The notes beneath the pieces are model-generated. The model worked only from the letters and a program-made list of their open reading frames with translations, was not told the DNA's origin and made no database searches. From Siphonodentalium dalli (Eukaryota > Mollusca > Scaphopoda > Gadilida > Siphonodentaliidae): a stretch of 64,000 bases of DNA. Positions within the stretch are counted from its first letter, which is position 1, and every line of letters begins with the position of its first letter. The stretch is taken from contig CP136066.1 in assembly GCA_032622095.1 (NCBI GenBank), forward strand, positions 42,111,835 to 42,175,834, in the 5' to 3' direction. Positions 1 through 11,864 of the stretch are shown here, one piece after another. The position numbers and the translations under genes were made by a program.

Positions 1-59
1 CCTTTTAGGGGATATGGCATCTACTGGACCTGGTTGGGCCTCACCAAATAGATGCTTAC

Positions 60-490
60 AGGCAAGGCTGGTTACAGTGTGTCTGACATTTGCAGAATGA
101 GGTCCCCAGAGGGTGAATTTAGTGATGCTATCCCACCCAGTGGGCTAGCATCACCATATTCACCCTCTGGGAACCTCATTCTGCTTTGTCCTCAACTGCT
201 TATGGAGACCTAGTTCCCCAGTTGAAATTGGTGATGTTCACCCATTAGTCATCTTGATTATGCAACATATCTTTTGCAAATTAGGGGATATAGAAACTGA
301 ACAGAAGGGGAAAAGTAACTAAAACAATGTTAATTGGAGACTATAGATTATAGACTAGCAGAATGAGGTCCTCAGAGGGTGAAATTGGTGATGCTAGCCT
401 TCTATAAGGGTTAGTACATGTATAACTAAATTCACCCTCCGGGGACCCCATTCTGTAAATGTCAGGCACTCTATGTCCAGGCTTGCTTAC
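60..490. mobile_element. Family F double-hairpin MITE, copy 1
   Basis: Non-coding foldback element. Two hairpins, 92-184 and 358-457, each pair a CAGAATGAGGTCC arm with its complement. They sit in opposite halves, and the outer ends are inverted (GTCTGACATTTGCAG on the left, CTGTAAATGTCAGGC on the right). Copies 2-4 lie at 4221, 35874 and 59164. No transposase or ORF is inside, so it would depend on a transposase elsewhere. The exact target duplication is not clear. Confidence 0.75.
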
Positions 491-500
491 ATATACATGT

Positions 501-878
501 TTAAAGGTACTCAATCCGATCAGAGGGTCCCCATCTCAACAGATTTTATCAAAGGTCACTTTAGTTATCAGAATCGATTAATTATCCAAAAATAATGCTA
601 ACGACTGTGAACTATCGTATATATAATTGCCCAAAATGTGTTGTGTAGCAACATTTTATTCAATGGAATTTAGTATCGAGAGTATGTCGGTCGGCTTTTT
701 CGGTAAACTTCTGGGACAGAAAGTATTCCCGATAATGAAAAATAATAGATGTCTAAAATCGATATCTAATAAATCTGAGCTTTGATGGGTGGATTCCTCG
801 ACTCGAATCAAATATTTTTGACCCCCGAAGCCATTGAAAAAGTAATTGTTGGAGTTTTATCGGATTGAGTACCTTTAA
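501..878. mobile_element. Family E MITE, copy 1 (TTAA-flanked)
   Basis: Ends are inverted: TTAAAGGTACTCAATCCGAT on the left and ATCGGATTGAGTACCTTTAA on the right, with TTAA at both outer edges. The interior holds the family-diagnostic stretch GAGCTTTGATGGGTGG near 780. Other copies are at 15077, 46712 and 60836, with a fragment at 3925. TTAA target use is typical of piggyBac-like elements; that assignment is inferred, as no transposase is present. Confidence 0.8.
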
Positions 879-914
879 ATGAGTCCACTACTCCACTAGC
901 TACATATTCTATAT

Positions 915-1294
915 TTAAATTGATGTGAAGCACTCCGGTAGAGCGATCAAATAGTGGAGAATAATCTTGCTCAAAATAACCGTAGTTATTTTTACAAATA
1001 TTATATCCGAATTGACAACACAGACCATCATTCTTATATATTAATTAAATACAGTGACGCTCCATGGCGAAATCGTTTTCGTTAGTTTACCACCGATAGA
1101 TGCGTCCCGAATCGAGTAGTAAATATTTACAATTGAGCGCAGTTCAGATGATGTTTTCTATGGAGTGGTACGGTTTATTTGCTTCAAAAATTTTGGCGAC
1201 GTTAGTAGAATGTTACATTCCTCCAGTTGGCATAGCGCCTGAATACTAACACATCAGTATCACGCAGCCGAACAGGTACATAATATGTCTTTAA
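915..1294. mobile_element. Family N repeat, copy 1 (TTAA-flanked)
   Basis: A 380 bp non-coding repeat bounded by TTAA and starting TTAAATTGATGTGAAGCACT. It matches 33932-34303 along its whole length (shared GATGCGTCCCGAATCGAGTA near 1100) and the inverted copy at 16929-17230. The ends are not strongly inverted, so it may be a deletion derivative of a larger transposon rather than a classical MITE. Confidence 0.7.
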
Positions 1295-1552
1295 TTATTC
1301 AGATATGAGGAAGGCGTTATCACACGATGTAGATAAGAAGTCAATTATTCCGCTACCACACCCTGTACGTCCAGAGGAGTTGGACTAACACGGGCTCAGG
1401 TTCTTTACGGAGATAACATGACGTTCTATCTCAACCTACTGGTTATTGTTCTTACAACACTGATTGCTGTTGTCATCACATTTATTATACTGACGGCCAG
1501 ATCATCGAAGAAATACCACATCCATGTTCCTGACAGAGAACTATAGTTTGTA

Positions 1553-1762
1553 CAGAATGTCCTAAATAATCGACTATTAACCACAGCAGAATTATGGGTA
1601 ATTTTTCAGGACTTAGTCGGAAATATGGCTTGTTGCCATTTATCGGAAAACTCTCAGTGAGAGCTTTCCAATGAATGGCAAGAAGCCATATTTCCGACTA
1701 AATCCTGAAAAATACCCATAATTCTGCCGTAGTTAAGGAGTCGATTATTTAGGGCATTACTG
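1553..1762. mobile_element. Family M perfect-hairpin element, copy 1
   Basis: The whole 210 bp element is one inverted repeat, running from CAGAATGTCCTAAATAATCG to its complement ending GGGCATTACTG. The fold centre is near 1657. Copy 2 (46459-46671) is almost the same and is flanked by TA on both sides; here only the left TA is intact. Confidence 0.8.
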
Positions 1763-1940
1763 CAGTCCAAGTTTCCTGCTACGTAATCCAGCTTGTGATA
1801 TCGGTAATGCTAGATGTTGGTTTTTTTCACATTATATTGCCATTTTAAGTTGACGACTCAATGTGGAGTTTAGAACAAATATGTATTTTATGGAATAAGC
1901 CAGTTACTTTCACAATTTTTAATTTTTAACCCATATTAAA

Positions 1941-2085
1941 GATATCAGCAGGTGTTTTGTTATACCCATGATATATTAGCAGTGGTTATGTTATACCCAT
2001 GATATATTAGCAGCGATTTTTAATACCCATAATATATTAGCAGGGGTTTTTGTAATACCCATAATATATTATATTAGCAGGGCCC
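1941..2085. repeat. Tandem repeat H, array 1
   Basis: About four degenerate units of 31-40 bp built on ATACCCATAATATATTAGCA followed by GGGGTTTT. The same unit forms the longer array at 4716-5046. Not coding. Confidence 0.8.
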
Positions 2086-2392
2086 CGTACATGCATAAAA
2101 GTAGATATATGTCTAAAATTCTATAAAATGTATTTTGTGCATATTATCGGGAATTCCAATTCCCCCATACATGCATGCAAGTACATGTACATGTGTGTCT
2201 GTGTAAACCTATAATAATTAAAATAACATCACGCCTTTAAAATCATTTTCACAAAATTCACAATTGCGGCCTGTTATTACCATTATTGGTGATTTTAGAT
2301 GAGAGGGGGTAAAGTAATGCTTAAAGACTGGTAGAGGAGTATGGGATATGGGTCTTCAACTTAAAACAGCTCTATCAATAAAACAAGCTGTT

Positions 2393-2853
2393 TTAAAGGC
2401 GCACTTAATTTTCGAACCCCCAGATCACGTATATAAAATATTGAACATTTTATATACCATTTGAAAGATGAAGCTCCAAAACATTGAATTATTAACTTAT
2501 TCAATGTAATAAACTGAACTGTTTTTGTGCTTAAGATTCAGCTGAATTGTAGTGCTAAGGGTATTATTTTCAGTGGAGGGGGAATAACTCTGTCTTGAAG
2601 ATAAGAGTTATTCCCCTTCCATTGAAAATACATTTTTAGTTTGAATACTGTTGCATTCTGGGAGCCATAACAGGGGAAATCTTTCAGCTGTTTTTTTATT
2701 TCTCTATGGGCATCTTCTGAGACACAGACGTTTAAAATGGTGAATAAATTATAGTATTTTAATCATATTTTATTGCATAGATTGTTATTAAAACCATATA
2801 TCAAGGCATTATAAAAAAATAATCGGTGACTCGAAAATTAAGTTGGCCTTTAA
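2393..2853. mobile_element. Family V MITE, copy 1 (TTAA-flanked)
   Basis: Begins TTAAAGGCGCACTTAATTTT and ends with the inverted AAAATTAAGTTGGCCTTTAA. Near 2566-2622 it holds an inner inverted repeat around GAATAACTCT/AGAGTTATTCCCC. A second copy with better ends is at 41717-42168. Confidence 0.8.
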
Positions 2854-3924
2854 GTCAGGAAACTTGTGGTTTGACCAGTTACAGCTATATTAGCATATCT
2901 TAATTTAAAGTCACCCAAAGTGTTCAAGCTTATTTTATATACAATAAAGGTGACTTTAAGCATTATAAAGATTTTAAAGTCAATCTGTTGACAAAGAATT
3001 TCTGGAATAAAAATATTTTCATTGCACATCCATTGGCTTAATGTTTGCAAAATACAGAAGATTTCTAATCGTACAAGAAAAAATCTACCTAGTCCTCGGA
3101 TAACATCGTTACGTTGACAACATTCCTGATGACAATGTCAACTTTAATAGAAACGTTCTTCAGTGTTTAAGTGGCATACTCAGTCTGTCCAAAGGACTTA
3201 TTTGTTCAATTAAATAAGGAAGCCAACATATTTTAGTATTTAGTATTCTGCAAGCGCCAGTCTCTGTGGTGTGCAATAAACATAGAATGTAAGAATGACG
3301 CAGTGCTGTTAACTGATTAACTTCTTACCACACTCGTTCAAACGCCTCGCAACAAACTTGTATGGTAACGTTGAAGATGCACAATCCAATTATATTGTCC
3401 CCGTACCATCCAGTTACCGGTACTACAACAGTGGAATTTCATCAAAATCCTCTTGAGTTATCCAAATTAATTTATTGCCAATAAATACTCACAACAACAC
3501 CAAGCACGATATTATAGTTGCCAAAAAAAGTCCTGTATAAATAATATTTTTTCTTGGCAGTTTTGGCCAACTGAAATTCCCCAACACGTGTCATCACAAA
3601 TGTAAACAAACATCAATTGCCAATTTGCCATGTGTAATCAGTTTGTTGTACAAGATGTCTATTTGCATGAATAAAATATGATTACCAATTCGCAAATAAG
3701 TATATGTATGAATCCGCACGCCAACTATCACAAGATATCTTAATTTTTGTTGCTGCAATTCTTTTCATTGTCTTATATTCTGAAAATAATCTGCGATCAC
3801 CATGCAAAGCCACAGTGAACCATGACCTTGTGTGACCTCTTAAAATCTTGTGACGCCTCTGCACATGTCCGTATATTTCTAGAAGAAGTCAATGGAATTT
3901 TTGCTAGGCTGACAAAAATTTGAG
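2854..3924. other. Unassigned AT-rich DNA
   Basis: No recognisable gene, inverted-repeat element or tandem array. Short ORFs of about 60 codons on the minus strand have no recognisable domain and no supporting splice context. Possibly single-copy intergenic or intronic sequence. Confidence 0.5.
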
Positions 3925-4069
3925 GGGGATAAAATTAACAGATTTCAAAAATCAAAGTCTTATAACTCTGAGCTTTGACGGGTGGGTTGCTCAACAGAAA
4001 TAAATTAAATATTATTACCTGCCAAAGAAATAGTAATTTTGGGGCATTAATAGGATTATGCATCTTTAA
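3925..4069. mobile_element. Family E fragment, copy 5
   Basis: Right part of an E element only. It keeps GAGCTTTGACGGGTGGGTT and ends at ATGCATCTTTAA (TTAA at 4066-4069). The left half is missing. Confidence 0.6.
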
Positions 4070-4220
4070 TTTATAATACATCATGAATTTATTGCTTATT
4101 TGTCAATGACACTCAATGTATTGACTAAAGATGCCCCATCGATTTGACATCTTCAAACCATTATTTGTACATTTTCTATATCCAAATATAATTAGATCAA
4201 ACTGATGCCATTTATGGGCA

Positions 4221-4335
4221 AGCCTGATTTTAGCATGTCTGTCATTTGCAGAATGAAGTCCCCAGAGGGTGAATTTAGTGACGCTATCAAGCATAGCAGG
4301 CTAGCATCACTAAATATTCACCCTCTTAAGAACGA
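4221..4335. mobile_element. Family F fragment, copy 2
   Basis: Left end of an F element (GCCTGATTTTAGCATGTCTG) plus its first hairpin. The hairpin's right arm breaks off after CACCCTCTTAAG, where the sequence stops matching F. Only half of the element remains. Confidence 0.65.
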
Positions 4336-4395
4336 AAGGGTTGATTTGGTGTCAAATCAGATGGGGTGGGGCATCTTATTGAGAGTATGTATGCA

Positions 4396-4604
4396 TTACC
4401 CTTTCATGGTGGGAGCTTCAATGGTGCAGCATTAAAAATCCTGTGCCAGTGCAATAAGGAGCCTTCCATATATAAGAGAATGCACTGCCTTGCAAGGCCA
4501 AGGTAAATATCATTAGGACAATGTATTATCTTATATAATGTGAGGCTCTCTATGGGGTTTCGCAAAATTTCCTGAGGCTCCAGTCATGGAAGGGTTTGTG
4601 CATT
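4396..4604. mobile_element. Family G element, copy 1 (degenerate)
   Basis: Starts TACCCTTTCATGGTGGGAGC and ends with the inverted GGCTCCAGTCATGGAAGGGT. Inside is a decayed version of the 67 bp hairpin module (CTGTGCCAGTGC to AAGAGAATGCACTG). Compare the fuller copy at 34738-35126. Confidence 0.6.
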
Positions 4605-4715
4605 GTTTATGTGAACGTGAATCTTGACTCCATAAAGTACCTGAGCGACTTTTGTTTTGTGTTTATTAAAGAGTGATATCAGTGAATGCATTGTTTCTCT
4701 CTACAACCCTTCATT

Positions 4716-5046
4716 TAATACCCATAATATATAAGCAGGGGTTTTGTAATACCCATAATATATGAGCAGGGGTTTTGTAATTCCCATAATATATTAGTAG
4801 GTGTTTTGTAATGCCCATAATATATTAGTAGGTGTTTTGTAATACCCATAATATATGAGCAGGGGTTTTGTAATTCCCATAATATATGAGCAGGGATTTT
4901 TTAATACCCATAATATATGAGCAGGGATTTTTTAATACCCATAATATATTAGTAGGTGTTTTTGTAATACCCGTAATATATTAGTAGGGATTTTTTGTAA
5001 TACCCATAATATATAAGCAGGGATTTGTAATACCCATAACATATCA
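4716..5046. repeat. Tandem repeat H, array 2 (about 10.5 units)
   Basis: About ten and a half head-to-tail units of roughly 31 bp. Each carries CCCATAATATAT followed by a variable AGCAGGG or AGTAGGT block and a T run. Variants alternate along the array, which suggests growth by duplicating small groups of units. Confidence 0.9.
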
Positions 5047-5348
5047 AATGTTGCATTGGTGTCTCGCATACCACAGTTGTCGTGGATGACTCGCGCGTCA
5101 AACGAGTACCCAGTCAGGGGTCAATGGATATTGTCAGTATGCTAATCCTGATATTCTCATTAGATGCTCGGATTGCTTTCTCCTAAAAGAGGATGGGTAA
5201 TAAATAACCTATTACAGGAGTAATACTCATTCAAAGTGCATTTCAATTAAGTTGCCTTGGAATGTGGTATATAAATGCATCAGTCATTATTATACCCCCT
5301 TTTGGTATACTGTTTTGCACCTGTCCGTGCGTGTGTACGTCCGTCCGA

Positions 5349-6060
5349 TGTCTGTTCATGTCATATTACTTGAACAGTAATGCTCAGATCCCAATGAAAT
5401 TAGGTATGGATGTTCACTACTATGAGTACATTAAATAGAGGGTTCCATCATTTCTTTCGGATTCTCCATTCTAGAGTTATTCATCTTTGTTTATCTGGAA
5501 ATGTTGTCTTTTTGGTCTGTCTGGTGTCTGTTCATGTCGTAACTTCAATAGTTGTGCTGGGATCTCAATGAAATTTGGTATGGATGTTCACTACTATGAG
5601 AACATTAAAAAGAGGGTTCCATCGTTTTGTTCAGATTTTCCATTCTAGAGTTATACATCTTTGTTTATCTGGAAATGTTGTCTTTTTGGTCCGTCTGGTG
5701 TCTGTTCATGTCGTAACTTCAACAGTTGTACTGGGATCTAAATGAAATTTGGTACGGATGTTCACTACTATGATGACATTCAATAGAGGGTTCCATTGTT
5801 CTGTTCTGCTTTTCCATTATAGAGTTATTCATCTTTGTTTATCTGGAAATGTTGGCTGTTTAGTCCTTCTGATGTCTGTTCAGCTCATAACTTGAACAGT
5901 AATGCTCGGATCTCAATGAAATTTTGTATGGATGTTCACCACTATGAGGACATTTAATGGCACATTCAACTGTTTTGTTTTGGTTTTTTGTCCTATAGTT
6001 ATTCATCTTTGTTTATATGAAAATGCTGAATTTTGGGTCCATCTGAGTATAGCAGTCATA
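5349..6060. repeat. Tandem repeat I, about four 174 bp units
   Basis: Unit starts (TGTCTGTTCA) fall at about 5349, 5525, 5699 and 5873, giving periods of 174-176 bp. Each unit contains an ATCTCAATGAAATTTGGTAT block, a TTCACTACTATGA block and TTATTCATCTTTGTTTATCT. Single related units occur at about 11865, 12265, 18296 and 18912. No coding potential was recognised. Confidence 0.85.
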
Positions 6061-6222
6061 AGTTATAGATATGCCCACACTAGGCGGTATGCCACAAGGG
6101 GTATGCACCGGACGACAGTCCATCTCTTGTTATTTTTAATTCGCCAAAAAAGTGGGGTCTTAGTGGAAATGCCAATTTATTTCAAGGAATCGGAATGGTT
6201 TTTTACCTCCAGATGAACACAA

Positions 6223-6675
6223 ATGTGACCCGCCATATAAAATCCTGTCGTAAGTCGGGATTTTTTTACCCTGTGCCAATGCATTCTCTTATATATGCGA
6301 GTCGACCATAGGTCGCCTCGCATATATAGGAGAATGCATTGGCCTAACAATTTTTTACAATTTTAATAATTTTTCTTGTATTCTTTAACAATTTTATAAT
6401 TTTACCCATACAGAGCCCCAGACAAACATGAGCAGACGACACTCTTCTATATGCTTCTATATATGTGTGGGGCTCCCTGTAGGGTAATGGATGTTTTTTA
6501 TTTTATGTCCTAAAAATTGTAAGAAACATAAAAAAATGATAAAAAATTGTAAGGCCAATGCATTCTCTTATATATGCGAGACGACCTATGGTCGACTCGC
6601 ATATATAAGAGAATGCATTGGCACAGGGTAAATAAAATCCGGACTTGCGACTGGATTTGATATGGTGGGTCACAT
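6223..6675. mobile_element. Family A double-hairpin MITE, copy 1
   Basis: Reference architecture for family A. The outer inverted ends (TGTGACCCGCCATAT and complement) are followed by a second inverted block (AAGTCGGGATTTTTTTACCC). Next comes the 67 bp hairpin module at 6276-6342, then a centre containing GAGCAGACGACACTC and CCCTGTAGGGT. The inverted module lies at 6556-6621, followed by the inverted end. The element can therefore fold either as one long stem or as two small hairpins. The right flank begins TA; the left TA has decayed to AA. No coding capacity. Confidence 0.9.
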
Positions 6676-6676
6676 A

Positions 6677-7386
6677 TATTCTTCAATTTGACTGAATTAT
6701 GAGGATGTCGCCTCCCTACGCCTGAATCCTGAATACCAGCTGGGATACCTGGCGTTGCACGGGTAAAGAATGAGTAAATTGTTAGTGCCCAACAATCTGG
6801 AGACACTCTGGATAAATTTACCTCTATATCTCTTATGTTGAAAATTAATGCTCTGTTGCCAATTATCAGTGTCTATGTCACCTGATGTCAAAAAGGCAAC
6901 TATCCCATTATGCTTCCCTTGTCAAATTACTCTTGTGTGCCAATTTACACATATCTTCACTGATTTGATAATAAATGCTCATTGATCATCTATGTCAATA
7001 TAATTTATTTGTCACCATTTAAGTCATCTGAGGTCAAAGGCTCCTAGTCCATGATATTTCCATGGCCAGGTGACCTCTGTGTACCAATTTTCCTACATAT
7101 CGTCTCAGCTGATGCCCCTTTAAAGGCATAGGCGGCCTTCGTTGCAGACATATTCATATTTGTTCAAATCGCCATCAACAGAAGGAATATTAAAATATAT
7201 ATAGTTTTGTTCATATGCCAAACATAATCAGCGCGTCAATAGTATATTGTCGTCAAGACGTACAATGCTGTACGTAAACAAGAGCCTGCTCATGTTACAC
7301 AAGTTTTGCTTCTGTTTACATAACACAGCTCAGTTCTATTGGTTAATCACACACAAATGGTATAAACGCTCTTTATTATTTCCATA
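6677..7386. other. Unassigned DNA
   Basis: No gene recognised. Parts near 6860-7110 (GTCACCTGATGTC, GTGTACCAATTTTCCTACAT) loosely resemble the repeat at 8683-9010, so this is probably decayed repeat sequence. Confidence 0.4.
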
Positions 7387-7550
7387 TCAGGAAAACAGTA
7401 ACAAACTAGAATGCACTCACTGGAGCTGCCTATACTTGCGCCCATCACACATTTTGGCATGTTGTGTGGTGTCTTGCCAACAACAGTTTGAACCACGGTG
7501 CTGGCCCCTCGTTTGAGAGATCGATAACAAAAATCTAGATATCAAATCTC
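7387..7550 (+). repeat. Dispersed repeat P, copy 1
   Basis: Matches 37686-37857 in inverted orientation: TGGAGCTGCCTATACTTGCG here against its complement there, and likewise GTTTGAGAGATCGATAAC. Contains TTTGAACCACGG, whose complement vaguely resembles a pol III B box; that is too little to call a SINE. Confidence 0.65.
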
Positions 7551-7786
7551 TGTTCATCCATCGCTGAAATAGTTGTGTGTACGGACATAATATCCCTGTT
7601 ATGATGATATGGACCCCAGTTGGCTGCATATTAGGAACGATAACTCTATCCGATCTAATTAACAGGTGAGACATATTGGTAGTGTTTTTTACCTGTTAAC
7701 CAACTATCAGATTTAGGCCACTCCTATGCATGGTGTATTATCTACATGTATATTACGTGAGGACCTTGGTGGGGTTAGCTTCAGTC

Positions 7787-8058
7787 TTGAATGTTAAAGT
7801 GACACACTGCGCTCGCTGAACGAAGTCTCTCCATGTGAACGATGTATTATCTACATGTATATCACGTGATGACCTCGCTGAACGATGGGCAGCTTCCGCC
7901 CTGAATATTAAAGGGACAAAATGCACTCAGTATTTGAATATTAAAGGGACAATAGGCTCTCACGGGGGATGATTGTTAAAGTGACACAAGGCACTCACTA
8001 TGGATGAATGTTAAAGTAACACTAGGCACTCACTGTGGGATAATGTTAAAGTGACATT
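7787..8058. repeat. Degenerate tandem array of U-type ends
   Basis: About six units of roughly 34 bp, each containing TTAAAGTGACACAAGGCACT or a variant followed by CAC(T/G). The unit closely resembles the terminal repeat of family U (TTAAAGGCACACAAGACACT at 44127), as if only the transposon end had been tandemly multiplied. Confidence 0.65.
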
Positions 8059-8206
8059 TGCATTGAAAACTTCAAACGCGTTGACGTGCGCGTTACTAGG
8101 ACTGACCCGCAGTTTATAAGGGTATACGTCTTGGATGGTAATTTGGCGCCTATAACAATTACTAAGTTTTTTGAAGTTTTTGAAAGTTTTGAAATTTTTT
8201 TAATTT

Positions 8207-8440
8207 TTCAATATTGTTCATTTATGAACGATTTATTACCAAAATAAAACCAGATGACGATGCAAGTTAAGTATATATGTGGATTTAAATTACAATTGAT
8301 GCAACCATTTCATATTTTGCGTGTCCATTATTTACAGTATGTACTTCCGGTATGACGTAACATGTTCGCGGAAGGACAGACAGACAAAGATCCGAACCGA
8401 AAACATTACTTGCGTCCAGCATGGACTGGCGCAAGTAATT
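8207..8440 (+). repeat. Dispersed repeat O, copy 1
   Basis: Inverted copy of 36667-36905. It runs from GTTCATTTATGAACGATTTA to a small terminal hairpin, ACTTGCGTCCAGCATGGACT pairing onward to AGT. Also shared are ACTTCCGGTATGACGTAAC and GATGACGATGCA. Family unknown; no ORF. Confidence 0.75.
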
Positions 8441-8682
8441 AACGCTCTTTATGTTTACCATATCCGGATCTAAACAAAAGCCAGGGTCTGTAACGTGTTT
8501 TGCTTTTGTTTACATAACAAAGGAAAAGCATTTGACAATAACATACTGTTTATGCCATATTTCTGATTGATATAAGAACAAGGTCTGTCTATATTTTACT
8601 ATTCTTTCTGTTTATGGCGGTTTTTGACGGAGGTGAATATAACAGCATATTTGTACCCACCGCCAACGCCGCCCGTATCTTT

Positions 8683-9010
8683 AAGTCGTGTGGTGTCAAT
8701 GGTACCTATCCCATGACACTCTGGTCAATTACCCATGTGAACCAATTTTCAAAGACCAGATACCAACCGTTTTGGGTTATTTAATTAAAGTTGTTATTAA
8801 GTACTCTTTTAAGGTGTGTGAGGTAAATGGCACCTATTCCATGACACTCATCGGGTCAATATGCCCCAGTGAATCAATTTTCAACGACCAGATTCCAACC
8901 ATTTTGGTTATATAATTACATTTGATGTCGACGGCACCTATATCCCATGACGCTCTCCTGGTCAATTGGCCTTGTGTATAAATCGTCATCTCCGAGGATC
9001 CAGTCGTTTG
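8683..9010. repeat. Three degenerate ~115 bp tandem units
   Basis: Three successive units share GGTACCTATCCCATGACACT, a TGGTCAATT block, and CAATTTTCAAAGACCAGAT followed by CCAACC. Spacing is about 110-130 bp. Non-coding, strongly diverged. Confidence 0.6.
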
Positions 9011-9059
9011 GTCGCATAGCCCCATAGACAAACACACGAACTTGAGTTTTATTAGTGTA

Positions 9060-9630
9060 TACTAGAGTATGACAGAGTATAGATCATGCCATGAATCTCT
9101 ACTCTGACAAACGCCCGTAGAGATCATATTCCACCAGTACAAAACCTTGGAACTTTTTGGAATTTTGATAGGGAACTTTATAAAGTCGGAAAAAAAACGT
9201 GGGGAATATATTTCTTAATTATTTTATATTCCTTAATAATGTACTTTACTGTAGGTGAAGGTCCCAACTCGAAATTTCACGATTTAAGTGAATCTGTGAG
9301 CGATTTTGCGCCGCTCACAATTACAATTATGGCATTTATCCTGCGTAATTAATTCAATGTTTATTGCGATATCGGCCAGTATCGGCTCACAAAAAAGTCA
9401 CATAAAAGGATGCAATTTTGAGTTGAGACATTCACCTACAGTGAAGTACAGTACTGAGGAACGTGAATTATAACTAAGAAATATATTCTCTGTGTTATTT
9501 TTTCGATGTTATAAGGTTCCCTGTCAAAACTTCAAAAAGTTCCAAGGATTTGTACTGGTGGAATATTATCGCTTCGGGCGTTAGCCAAAGTAGATATTCA
9601 TGGCATGATCTAGGTAGTATAGAGTTCTCC
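9060..9630. mobile_element. Foldback element Q
   Basis: Long imperfect inverted repeat of about 570 bp. The left arm carries AGATCATGCCATGAAT, AACGCCCG, ATTCCACCAGTACAAA, TTGGAACTTTTTGG and TGTAGGTGAA; the same blocks return inverted from about 9430 to 9625. The centre (9280-9420) holds GTGAGCGATTTTGCGCCGCT. Only one copy was noticed. Confidence 0.7.
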
Positions 9631-9803
9631 CTCTTGCCACGCTGGTAAAATCACTTTCCCCTCCACAAACCATTTCGGTGCTTCATTTGGAATCAGGGAG
9701 CTAAATGTGTTCCAGAGTCGGGGAACGAGTACACCGTGGAATTGCTAAAGGTGAGGGTAACTTAAGAACGACCTTCACCTGATACATGCGACACGTTATT
9801 AAA

Positions 9804-11189
9804 GGCGCGTACACATGAAGCTGCAAGAAAATATCTGCAAGAAAATATCAGGTACAATTGTACTCTGATATTTTCTTGCTGCAAAGATTACGCCCGTGAG
9901 AAAGCGGCGGGTTAGTTGACGTTGATTGAGCTCAATGTGACTAGTGTTAGTCGTGTTTGTTGAAGTGAATTACTGCGGACAAACAACCTATAGTCCATAT
10001 CGAATATTCATAGAGTTATAAAGTGTTATGGAAAATTTAAAATGCCACCTATTTTAACGAGAAAGGAACGCGCCCTCTATGCATACATAAAGTCCAAATT
10101 AAAGTAAAACAACTAAATCAAGGCATGTGAGGTACCAAATTATAAAGCATCCCCATACACGCAGAGGGTTTCCGTTCGGGGGTGTCCACCTTGGGAAATT
10201 CTAACTGCACCCCCCCCCCCCCCCCTTGAATCAGAATCAGACCAAACACAAGTTTTCCATAATTCCATTAGCACCCCCCTTGCACCTCAGTGCTCTTAGT
10301 CCTAATATTAGACCATGGTTCCGCCCGGTGTGCGAAAATTTTGAAATCTGAACAAGAAAATCGCAAAATCCTACCATCTAGACTAGCCTCAATCATTCAT
10401 AGAGTTGGAAATTTCAAACCTGACACCTCACTTAGGTTGGAAAATTTACATCTGATGACAATTCCAATGACAATGTTGACCAAATGTATGACAATATTGT
10501 TTTCTTAAATTAACTAGCAGTTTTTGACTTTTGACTGGCCACGGGGGAGGGACCAGGACACAAGCTTTCAAAGTGTTGGAAATTTCCAACCTGTCATCCC
10601 ACTGAGGTTGGAAAGTTTCCAACTGATGACCATTTCAGACCAAAATTTTTACCAAAAATAGGAAAATATGCAAATATTGGTCAAAAAACAATTAATTCCC
10701 CCAAGAATTTTTTGGAAAATCAAACTACAAGAATATTTTCAACATATTGTTGGTGTGAAATTTCCAACTAATGTTTTGGCAGGTACATGTATGAAATGTC
10801 CAACTGTTGAAAATATTGACCAAAGTTGGGGGGTGAGACACACCCCAAGCCCCTCTGTCGCCACGTCTCTGTACACACGTATATACATGTATATATAATA
10901 CATCAGCGGTTCTGACAACCAATGTAAAATGGAAATACGTAGTATGTTGAAACAGACGATACTATTGATGGATCATAACTCGAGTGCTTGAATTGTTACG
11001 ATCATATCCCTGCGAGATTAGTTAACGGATACCGATGGCCACCTATCAAGGTGAACACACATCACCAATTGGCGATAAAATATCAGCGCGCTGCCTTCGT
11101 CGGATATTTTCCGGTATTATTTATTTCATTGGTCAAGTAAGTCACATGGGGCATACCTGATATTTTCTTGCTGGCCATGTGTACGCGCC
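9804..11189. mobile_element. Element R with 1.4 kb between inverted ends
   Basis: Left end GGCGCGTACACATGAAGCTG and right end CTGGCCATGTGTACGCGCC are inverted, and both are followed inward by AAGAAAATATC or its complement. A hairpin around CAGGTACAATTGTACTCTG sits at 9833-9874. The interior has a C run at about 10209-10226 and several TTGGAAATTTCCAA-like palindromes (10400-10830). No intact transposase was found; short ORFs inside show no recognised domain. Confidence 0.6.
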
Positions 11190-11360
11190 ATAAAGGATGA
11201 CATCGCGTTTATTTGATTTGTACATCATATCTAAATAATTTAAACTGGTGAATTAATGGGGGAATGTATGTTTGTGAGCGGGAAATATTTTTAACTAGCT
11301 GCTGTAGTTCTGTTTTTTTTCCAGATCAAATTTGGCTGTGGGATAGCCCTGTCGTACACA

Positions 11361-11711
11361 TGGCCCTGATTGGCCAATAGCACTATGTGTTTTTGCATTA
11401 AAAAAATCATCGCACCTCTTCCCTGTGATTTCCCAAAGGTAAAATAGCCATTGGCTCAGGAATTAACCCTTTGTAGTGAATTTAGATTTTTGTGGTGTGG
11501 TCTAAAATATGACATTATTTTTAGTGCGGTTCTGACACTAGATACGAAAACACAATAATTAAAGGCGAATTTCCTACTAGACGGACATGATTTCCGCAAA
11601 TTTCAATCTTTCAGATTTGAAGAAAATTTTGGACCTTGGATTTATATTGTAAACAGTATACGATAAAACGTATGCACTGAGGCCTATGGAAACATTTACA
11701 CCAGTATAACC
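11361..11711 (-). mobile_element. Family Z element, copy 3 (partial, inverted)
   Basis: Inverted relative to 22920-23370. It shares CACCTCTTCCCTGTGATTTC, GGTTCTGACACTAG and AAAGGCGAATTTCC, and ends at ACATTTACACCAGTATAACC. The end nearest 11361 lacks the terminal inverted repeat. More diverged than the two plus-strand copies. Confidence 0.7.
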
Positions 11712-11864
11712 TTGGTTATAATTACGATTCTGATCTTATATAGAGAGAGGATTGCAGAATCTTGCATCATCATTTATACCCTCACCCATTTCTCGAAGAA
11801 ACATGGGATATACTTGATTGACCATGGACAGTAACACAACTCAGTTGTCGATCTGAATACAATT

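Noticed and set aside
7487..7512. B-box-like sequence in repeat P
   Set aside because: The complement of TTTGAACCACGG is only a partial match. No A box at the right distance and no poly(A) or tRNA-like head, so no SINE call.
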